Both the position numbers and the translations under genes were made by a program. Below are positions 8,201 through 11,959 of a stretch of DNA of 11,959 nucleotides, piece by piece (position 1 is the stretch's first letter; each line of letters starts with the position of its first letter). This DNA is from Goniomonas avonlea (lineage: Eukaryota > Cryptophyceae > Goniomonadida > Goniomonadaceae). The stretch is from contig QUTJ01031468.1 in the NCBI GenBank assembly GCA_003573635.1, positions 1 to 11,959 of the forward strand, in the 5' to 3' direction. Under the pieces are notes generated by a model. It was not told the origin of the DNA. It did not search any database and saw only the letters and a program-made list of their open reading frames with translations.

Positions 8201-11200
8201 TATTCATTGCTTTTTGCGCGTGCTTTCTTCTCAGCTGACAAGTTTCCACAGCTGATCAAAGGCGTTTATGATAAAATCATTGACATGGTGCGTCTCCTGC
8301 CGAGCCTCGCAATTTGCCAATTCTCCCCAGCGGTCTCACTGGTTCATTCGATTTGAAGTTGACAAGTTTAGTGTGAACTAGTGCACCAACCACGCCGTTG
8401 AGTGCTTGGACTGGGGCTGTCTAGCAACCACATGCATCTCTGAGTGTGAGTTTGTGTGACCTATTGCTATGACCCCAACCGAACGCGTCCACAAAGTCAA
8501 CCGCACCAACTCGCCCAAACGTGAGTATCACAGCCAAAGTCGATATCTCCTGTGTATTATCACAGCCAAAGTCGATATCTCCTGTGTATTGAACTGCTTT
8601 TGAGTCCAGTCCAAGTAACTTTAATCAGGTGCCGATGGACCAAATTAATGCTGCTTTCTCTCCGGAGCTGCAAGCCAAGACCTTGGAAATCGTGAATGTG
8701 CGTCACTGCTCTTTTGGTTCCAATTCCGGAGTCTGTTTCCTACTATCACGTTTACCTCTCTGATTTCTAAGCATTGCAACAGGACAACATCAAGCAAATT
8801 GCAGAAGATAAAGCAAAGGCAGCGTTGGAGGGCAAGAAAGTCGCTGCTGCCGGTGCCGCTGCTGTTGCTGGTGCAGCCTCTCTGGCCGGGGCCGCCTCGA
8901 GCAACCTGCCAGGAGGAACGTCTCTAGGAGGGGCAGCTGGACAAGGGATGGCGAATATTATGCCTAACCCCCAGAACAATTTCCAGGGCATGGCTGGTGT
9001 GGGCAACCTGCAAGGAATGGGCGGTAACCTGGCAGGCAATACACAGGGTCTGGCGAGTGGCGTCAATGGGATCGGCGGTCTGCCTGGCGGACTCCCCGGC
9101 CTGAACCGTGCTGTGGCTGGTTCCAACGTTCAGGCCACGGGTGGTGGCTGGTCAGGGAATCTGCAGGGCGCTGCCGCAGGCGACTTGCAAGGAATGGCGG
9201 GCAGCGCCCAAGGCGCTGGCGCGGGCCTGGCGACTGGCGTCACTGGAAACGCTAGCGGGATGACCGGCAACATAGCTGGCAACATGCCTGAGGTAGGGAG
9301 GGCAGTGCATGAATGTGGGATGTGATGTAGAGGAGTGAAGTCCCCCCCCTCGCCTCGTAGTGTGTTCCGTGCGAGCAAGGCACGAGGCGCTCTACACTCC
9401 AAAGATGTTTGGAGTTGTTTACTCACCCCCTCACTCACTCACCCCCTCTGTCACTCTTTCTGTCACTCACTGTCACTCACTGTCACTCACTCTGTCACTC
9501 ACTCCATACCCCAATCCATCGCGCAATCACTCTCTCACTCACTTGAATCTCTCACTCACTCCGTGGCTTCGTCACTCACGCATCCACCCACTTGGCGTGT
9601 CAATCACAAGCTCTGACCAAAACATGCAGGTTCCAGAGATGGTTGACCCAGAGGTGATGAAAAAGGAGGCCCAAGTAAAGGTTCGAGCGCAGATCAAGTC
9701 TGAGTTGCCCCCTCTGATTCAAGGGAACTTTCTGGTCAAACTTGGTGCGCACCCACAATCTCTCCTCTCGCCCTGTCTTTCATCCCGTGTGTGCGCGCGC
9801 CTTCTCACGATCCTTAACACCAGCACAATGCAGGAGTGGTCAAAGTGGCGTGCATCATGGCCAACAAGGCCATCGGGACTGCGGTAAAGAAAATGAATGA
9901 CACTGCTGCCAAAAAGCTGGATGCTGCTAAGGACGTAGCCGCGAACGGTATGTTTTTGCAGCCGATTGTGCACAGTGATGCCCCGACCTGATTGGTTTAC
10001 AGTCCAGGTCCATTGAGTTGGCAGTATTGGCCAACATATTGATTGCTCTCAGCCTTCTGTTCTCATATCCACATGCCAACCCTCAGCAAAGAATGCCGCT
10101 GCCGCGAACAATGGAGATTCTCAGAAAGGACAGAAAGGACAAGCCAGATCCTGGCCATACTTTTGAGCCCCGATTACAAATCTGACCCTTGTTGCAGCGA
10201 CCAGCGCGCTGCCCCCAACACCGGTGAGTACAGCGGGGCCGCACTTGCTCTAGAACCTTGTTTGATGAGATTCAGTCCATGTCAGGCAACATCAAAGTAA
10301 CAAACGCTGTTGGGGTGTGGATGAAACTTCACATCATAGCCCCAATAGCCACGGGATATATTTATCTAACCATTATTGAAAGCGATCCCCTTCGCCGAAT
10401 GAAGCGTATTGTGCGGGCTGAGACACGGGCCTAGTCGGACACACTCAGCCAACCCATTCTCAATGTCTAGCCGACACACAACTAGCTTTCAAGCATGATA
10501 TGGCAGACTGAAACAGACTTTCAAGCATGACATGCAATTTGGGCCTCGACCTCATTGCTCCACCACAGGGGTTCAAGTCCGATTTACAATCGATCTCACC
10601 GGCGAACCTCAGCGGGGCCCCTACTCCCGGCACTTGGGGTAAGGCTTCTTTCTTTCTGTTAATAACAATAATTGACCCTCCATCTGGTCTCGCGGCTTGC
10701 ACATGAGCACTTGTTGCGTCACTGCTGCAGCACACACACACTCACTGACTGAACAATTGCAGTACATGCACAGCCCTGCTCACACACGAGCGTCGTGCGC
10801 ATTATCACTCACACAGAAAAACAGGTCAACCCGGAGGAGAGTTCGAGATGGCGAACATCCAGCTTGGGGACCAGCTGCTGCAGCAACAGTACCCGCAGAC
10901 CTTTGTCAGCTCAGAACAATTTCCGCAGCAACATCCGGGTCAGCAGTACCAGCAGCCACCACAGCAGCAGTACCCACAGCAGCAGCAACAACAACAGTAT
11001 CCCCAGCAGCAACAACAAGATTATCCCCAGCAACAGCAGCAACAGTATCCCCAGCAACCGATGGTCTTGTTGCACAACCAGCTTCAAGACGCGTTGGTCA
11101 ATCCACAGTTTCAGAACCAGCATGGCGGGTACAACCAGCACGCCGGGTACAACCAGCTGCCTTCTCCCCACTCTCCGATGACCGTGTCGCCAAGTTCTGT

Positions 11201-11285
11201 CTCGCCCAGTGCCTCCTTGCTGCCGTACAGTCAGCCGTCGGCAACGCCATACCAGCTTGGTGCAAGAGGCGACTTGCTGTTCTAG
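2175..11285 (+). CDS. Intron-rich gene (about 25-27 exons) for a large polytopic membrane protein, TRP-like architecture
   Basis: The model rests on GT-AG junctions whose phases agree from exon to exon. Exons: 2175-2226, about 2591-3012, 3719-3847, 3912-4075, 4167-4371, 4567-4725, 4852-4884, 4997-5138, 5460-5566, 5830-5886, 6178-6237, 6360-6397, 6441-6519, 6897-7046, 7098-7151, 7294-7341, 7633-7749, 7886-8002, 8077-8160, 8252-8287, 8629-8697, 8783-9292, 9630-9744, 9834-9947, then either 10087-10166 (stop) or 10198-10223, 10569-10638 and 10825-11285 (stop). The product is about 1,045 or 1,200 residues: signal peptide, mucin-like ectodomain, membrane core, low-complexity cytoplasmic tail. Motif order in the core (WSMINQVQF, WINFQF, FPKWEI, GEWEV, FGMFFEDF, YFVFELFKKIL, P-x2-DR-x2-N) resembles protist TRP-like membrane proteins, from memory of that family. 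Ion transport is not shown. The first two exons and the last exons are least certain; the locus could be more than one gene. Confidence 0.65.
2591..3012 (+). CDS. Exon 2: Thr/Pro/Ser-rich mucin-like ectodomain
   Basis: After a short acidic start (WQVADEGDKIPSQL) the frame becomes Pro/Thr/Glu-rich with PTEP repeats (about 2660-2760). A Gly/Thr/Phe stretch follows, then a six-residue repeat GFTSPx in five to six copies (about 2836-2935). The exon ends in a TEPEINWLPHPQ stretch. Such composition is usual for an extended, O-glycosylated extracellular stalk. Phase 1 acceptors fit exon 1 at 2591 or at 2555 (better pyrimidine tract further upstream); phase 0 donors fit at 2997 or 3012. The 18-bp repeats keep the frame and have synonymous changes between copies, which supports real coding. 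Confidence 0.6.
3013..3718 (+). other. Long intron or unresolved exon region
   Basis: No exon could be placed that keeps phase with its neighbours. Candidates include 3206-3251 (IVGIMPPNIITMMLT, ending in phase 1 at a GTACGT donor) and open stretches in two frames from about 3322 to 3608. An AG at 3421-3422 is preceded by a 21-nt element that also precedes the exon starting at 5460, so an exon starting at 3423 is possible. Part of the ectodomain may be missing from the model. Confidence 0.4.
3719..4371 (+). CDS. Exons 3-5: ectodomain end and first membrane region
   Basis: Exon 3 (3719-3847) encodes ENMPENMPPEMTIPHG and then a charged helix (about 43 residues, ending CAG|GTGGTC). Exon 4 (3912-4075) starts AVKVSVTLDGG and ends in an Ala/Thr/Ser/Val-rich helix, phase 2. 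Exon 5 (4167-4371) continues it with VASNVIASVVMGSAMPSGDV, WSMINQVQF and YRQFADGLK, and ends at AAG|GTAGGC. Introns are 64 and 91 nt. A small-residue hydrophobic helix followed by a Gln-Phe-containing helix and an aromatic loop is the layout I associate with the first membrane region of protist TRP-like proteins. An alternative acceptor at 3709 would add three residues to exon 3. Confidence 0.7.
4567..4884 (+). CDS. Exons 6-7: strong transmembrane helix and basic loop
   Basis: Exon 6 (4567-4725) begins WINFQFDIPFNSKPCDEED, then NWNLYLSTLLVTVGSYVMIF and VLNCIMIFL, a clear membrane-spanning helix of about 25 residues. Exon 7 (4852-4884) supplies LLKLKQRALDK, positively charged as expected on the cytoplasmic side. 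Both junctions are phase 0. A competing donor at 4737 would read in phase 2 and fits the next exon less well. Confidence 0.7.
4997..5886 (+). CDS. Exons 8-10: soluble Ala/Glu/Gln-rich loop
   Basis: Exon 8 (4997-5138) starts AKALKEQGEAKVLAMKQAAE, probably a helical segment, and continues LPGGASYAQAPV. It can end at 5138 (phase 1, CAC|GTGGGT) joining exon 9 at 5460, or at 5116 (phase 0) joining at 5471; both keep the frame. Exon 9 ends at 5566 (QEQAGALK, AAG|GTAAGT). Exon 10 (5830-5886) is the short acidic DNAMDFAGDMGADDLPVPS. The region lacks hydrophobic helices and lies between two membrane regions, so it is most likely a cytoplasmic loop. Confidence 0.6.
5204..5332. repeat. Intronic poly-C run and 13-bp tandem repeat
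   Basis: A run of 12 C (5204-5215) is followed by C/T-rich sequence and then about seven head-to-tail copies of TTTTCTCCACCGC from about 5240 to 5332, nearly perfect. Since 13 is not a multiple of three, every frame yields a 13-residue repeat, which explains the long minus-strand Glu/Lys/Arg/Trp frames here. It lies in the intron after exon 8. Confidence 0.9.
5647..5672. repeat. (CA)n microsatellite with CGCA variants
   Basis: An alternating AC tract turns into CACGCACGCACGC repeats, inside the intron between exons 9 and 10. No other signal is seen. Confidence 0.85.
6178..6519 (+). CDS. Exons 11-13: FPKWEI motif and paired membrane helices
   Basis: Exon 11 (6178-6237) encodes VPESMEFPKWEIATVKASYL. 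Exon 12 (6360-6397) encodes GLCSMIGMSLGSG and ends in phase 2. Exon 13 (6441-6519) encodes HFMITVGVIGLVVVPVAVL and SVVIFL, a strong membrane helix. The intron between exons 12 and 13 is only 43 nt (6398-6440), yet the frame is restored exactly across it. A Phe-Pro followed by an aromatic and acidic pair just before a membrane helix pair is, as I recall, a recurring feature of protist TRP-like cores. Confidence 0.7.
6520..6896 (+). other. Intron between exons 13 and 14, nothing recognised
   Basis: The intron has a GTAATC donor at 6520 and an acceptor at 6896 (CGGCAG). The interior is pyrimidine-rich with no tandem repeat. An earlier acceptor at 6870 is preceded by a good C/T tract but would add residues in the wrong phase for exon 13. 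Confidence 0.55.
6897..7341 (+). CDS. Exons 14-16: charged cytoplasmic loop and conserved FGMFFEDF stretch
   Basis: Exon 14 (6897-7046, 50 codons) is Lys/Glu/Ala-rich: RKDPGEAKASFKQNSIKEGF onward, ending LVEKIK. Exon 15 (7098-7151) encodes IAGEWEVDEKDKKAVKFQ. Exon 16 (7294-7341) encodes KQFGMFFEDFTGWGYF. All junctions are phase 0. The order Gly-x-Trp, then Gly-x-Phe-Phe-Glu, then Trp-x-Tyr-Phe before the next membrane helices is what I recall from protist TRP-like proteins. Two other acceptors in the preceding intron (7273 and 7282) give a broken or unnatural frame. Confidence 0.75.
7512..7569. repeat. Purine-rich GAGAGG/GGGAGA microsatellite
   Basis: An impure (GA)n/(GGGAGA)n tract lies in the intron between exons 16 and 17. 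It is the only long purine tract on the plus strand; the other simple repeats in the window are pyrimidine-rich on that strand. Confidence 0.85.
7633..8287 (+). CDS. Exons 17-20: last membrane helices
   Basis: Exon 17 (7633-7749) encodes YFVFELFKKILIGVFIGAAG, then TSSQLYLLLALYVVTIGLL: two hydrophobic helices joined by a short polar turn with a Gln. Exon 18 (7886-8002) starts PMIDRVKNWKTVLLEAQSLF and continues SILIPILLDAGVITPATTQ. Exon 19 (8077-8160) is VVMMTTNLVMTFVTMISNII plus AQALMVVM, again hydrophobic. Exon 20 (8252-8287) is LIKGVYDKIIDM, probably cytoplasmic. All junctions are phase 0. The Leu-Leu|Pro-x2-Asp-Arg-x2-Asn join fits the family pattern of a proline after the helix followed by an Arg and Asn. 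Confidence 0.75.
7799..7870. repeat. 24-bp tandem repeat, three imperfect copies, intronic
   Basis: Copies lie at 7799-7822, 7823-7846 and 7847-7870, each ending CACCACG. As a multiple of three it stays open and would encode an eight-residue repeat of ATVALxHH type. It lies between exon 17 and exon 18, just after an AG with a good pyrimidine tract (7796-7797). Reading it as an exon runs into a stop at 7894-7896 and does not join the frame of exon 18. Confidence 0.85.
8526..8589. repeat. Perfect 32-bp tandem duplication
   Basis: The 32-bp block beginning TATCACAGCCAAAGTCGATA is at 8526-8557 and again, without a mismatch, at 8558-8589. It lies in the intron before exon 21, five bases after a good donor-like GTGAGT (8521-8526). 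Perfect identity points to a recent duplication. Confidence 0.95.
8629..9292 (+). CDS. Exons 21-22: cytoplasmic helix and Gly/Ala/Asn/Gln-rich tail
   Basis: Exon 21 (8629-8697) encodes VPMDQINAAFSPELQAKTLE. Exon 22 (8783-9292, 170 codons) is the longest internal exon. It begins DNIKQIAEDKAKAALEGKK, a charged helix, then an Ala-rich run, then about 130 residues dominated by Gly, Ala, Asn, Gln, Met and Leu with degenerate repeats such as NLQGM, GNLAGN, TQGLASG and DLQGMAG. No charged residues occur over long stretches and there are no cysteines. This resembles intrinsically disordered or silk/adhesive-like sequence. Placed after the last membrane helix, it is probably cytoplasmic; its role is unknown. 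Both ends are phase 0. Confidence 0.8.
9421..9590. repeat. Intronic CTCACT / GTCACTCACT repeat
   Basis: An impure array of CACT units (with GTCACTCACT blocks around 9466-9500) fills much of the intron between exons 22 and 23. The sequence style matches the minisatellite at the left edge of the window, also built on CACTCA words. Confidence 0.85.
9630..9947 (+). CDS. Exons 23-24: charged C-terminal helices
   Basis: Exon 23 (9630-9744) encodes VPEMVDPEVMKKEAQVKVRA and continues QIKSELPPLIQGNFLVKL, ending in phase 1 at a GTGCGC donor. Exon 24 (9834-9947) completes the Gly codon and encodes VVKVACIMANKAIGTAVKKM followed by a Lys/Ala/Asp helix ending VAAN, again phase 1 (G|GTATGT). Two amphipathic helices are likely; no known domain is recognised. 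Confidence 0.75.
10087..10166 (+). CDS. Exon 25a: short C-terminus with stop codon
   Basis: Joined in phase to exon 24, this exon gives AKNAAAANNGDSQKGQKGQA followed by RSWPYF and a TGA stop at 10164-10166. The composition continues that of exon 24, which favours real coding. No GT donor lies between its start and the next AG acceptor (10197), so if the exon is included translation must end here. Confidence 0.6.
10198..10638 (+). CDS. Exons 25b-26: alternative Ser/Pro-rich C-terminal exons
   Basis: Exon 25b (10198-10223) accepts the phase 1 end of exon 24 directly and encodes ATSALPPTP, ending in phase 0 at a consensus GTGAGT. Exon 26 (10569-10638) starts in phase 0 after CCACAG, encodes GFKSDLQSISPANLSGAPTP plus GTW, and ends in phase 1 at a GTAAGG donor. 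That phase matches the next exon at 10825. Three successive phase matches suggest a genuine alternative path that skips exon 25a. Confidence 0.5.
10825..11285 (+). CDS. Final exon: Gln/Pro/Tyr-rich prion-like tail
   Basis: After ACAG at 10824 the frame reads GQPGGEFEMANIQLGDQLL and then a tract of YPQQ and QQQQQ repeats (about 10875-11060), NQHGGYNQHAGYNQLP, and a Ser/Pro-rich end, stopping at TAG 11283-11285. Gln, Pro, Tyr and Asn dominate, the composition of disordered prion-like domains. The phase fits exon 26. A separate small gene starting at the ATG at 10848 (145 codons) remains possible, but the in-phase residues upstream of that ATG argue for joining. Mixed CAG/CAA codons favour selection on the protein over a simple CAG expansion. 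Confidence 0.6.
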
Positions 11286-11900
11286 GAGGTCAGTCTTCTT
11301 TTCCTTGCTCCCCACACGAGGTGGATCAGACGACAATAATATTTTGTCTGCTGCTTGATCGCCCCCCCCCCCTCCCCGAGTTGAATCGGATCAGACGCCA
11401 AGTGGTTGCTTGTTCGAGTTGGATCGGATACCGTTTGTCTGCTGCTTGTTCAATTTCCCACAAGTCGGATCGGAACTGCACTGCTTTGATAGAACTGGTC
11501 GCGCGACAACTGTGCCTCTGGCTGTCTCCGAACCCCTTTGAGAGCTCTAGCTGGCGAATCAAGGCCACTGGGGTCGCACGACATCTCTGGGTCTGGATGC
11601 CTCACCGAGAGATGTGTATGGGGTCAGAACCCCCGCTGTCTCAGAGACTTTTGAGAAAGCTGGCGAACCAAGGCAACTGCGGGTCGCACGACAACTGTGT
11701 CGACGAGAGATGTGTCTACGGGATAGAGTGGGTCAGAGGCTCCGGCTGTCTCAGAGTCCTTTTTGAGAGAGCTGGCGAATCAGCCTCGTGACTAATTTGG
11801 TCTTGTCGTGTGCTGCACGCGTATTCGGCAAAAGAGTAAAATAGGCATCTGTGTGGTTTAATTGATCTTGGGCTCAAGTGCATACGAGACCGCGACGCAG

Positions 11901-11904
<4 letters not shown>
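11286..11904. repeat. Repeat-rich 3' flank, two families of diverged repeats
   Basis: Family 1 has copies of a GAGGTGGATCAGA/GAGTTGGATCGGAT start with TTTGTCTGCTGCTTG following, at about 11319-11360 and 11416-11452, with a part copy at 11380-11396. Family 2 has three diverged units of about 70-115 bp at about 11496-11566, 11567-11671 and 11672-11790. Each has GGTCGCACGACA (or a variant) near the start, a CTGTCTC-x-GA block, a TTTTGAGA-like block, and AGCTGGCGAA near the end. A 13-nt C run with C/T-rich sides lies at about 11361-11376. No gene is recognised; this likely includes the 3' UTR of the long gene. Confidence 0.6.

Positions 11905-11959
<55 letters not shown>
11905..11959. repeat. (TC)n microsatellite running off the window end
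   Basis: A pure dinucleotide TC/CT tract runs for at least 55 bp to the last base, so its true length is unknown. Confidence 0.98.

Noticed and set aside
8767-9126. Minus-strand Pro/Ala-rich frame of 119 codons
   Set aside because: It is the antisense shadow of the Gly/Ala-rich exon 22, which has good splice sites and phase on the plus strand.
931-11285. An opsin or rhodopsin partner for the Brp/Blh-like gene
   Set aside because: No seven-helix frame with a retinal-binding lysine motif was found; the membrane core of the long gene does not look like a rhodopsin.
10911-11336. Minus-strand Leu-rich frame that looks membrane-like
   Set aside because: Poly-Leu here is the antisense of the CAG/CAA Gln tract.
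10697-11791. Longest plus-strand frame, 364 codons
   Set aside because: It runs in another frame across the Gln-rich exon and then into the diverged 3' repeats. It has no motif, and the overlapping frame at 10825-11285 has matching splice phases.
1-11959. CRISPR array, bacterial operon, tRNA or rRNA genes
   Set aside because: Repeats are contiguous minisatellites without uniform spacers, genes have spliceosomal introns, and no tRNA or rRNA signature was seen by eye.

Overview
This is eukaryotic DNA. No long bacterial-style ORF array is present; coding sequence is either one uninterrupted minus-strand frame or many short plus-strand exons bounded by GT...AG junctions whose reading phases match. 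Introns run from about 43 to about 700 nt, third codon positions are mostly G/C, and introns and flanks are full of pyrimidine-rich microsatellites. This fits an intron-rich unicellular eukaryote. A choanoflagellate or another holozoan protist is my best guess, but that is an impression and no phylogenetic marker proves it.

Layout: 1-305 is a degenerate C/A/T-rich minisatellite, and 306-930 has no convincing gene. 931-1896 (minus) is an uninterrupted 321-codon frame for a multi-pass membrane protein with the histidine motifs of the Brp/Blh beta-carotene 15,15'-dioxygenase family, which makes retinal. 1897-2174 is a short gap between divergent genes. From 2175 to at least 10166, and probably 11285 in an alternative form, one long plus-strand gene can be modelled with about 25-27 exons. 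It encodes a signal peptide, a Thr/Pro/Ser-rich mucin-like stretch, a polytopic membrane core that resembles protist TRP-like membrane proteins, a Gly/Ala/Asn/Gln-rich tail, and a charged or Gln/Tyr/Pro-rich C-terminus depending on splicing. 11286-11904 is a repeat-rich 3' flank, and the window ends inside a (CT)n microsatellite.

The two genes are divergent and may share a promoter. A functional link between them (a retinal-making enzyme next to a large membrane protein) is speculation: no opsin is visible in the window. The most useful items to check are the Brp/Blh-like gene with one expected metal-ligand histidine missing, the two alternative C-termini of the long gene that are both phase-consistent, and a 21-nt element that occurs twice at the same distance before an AG.
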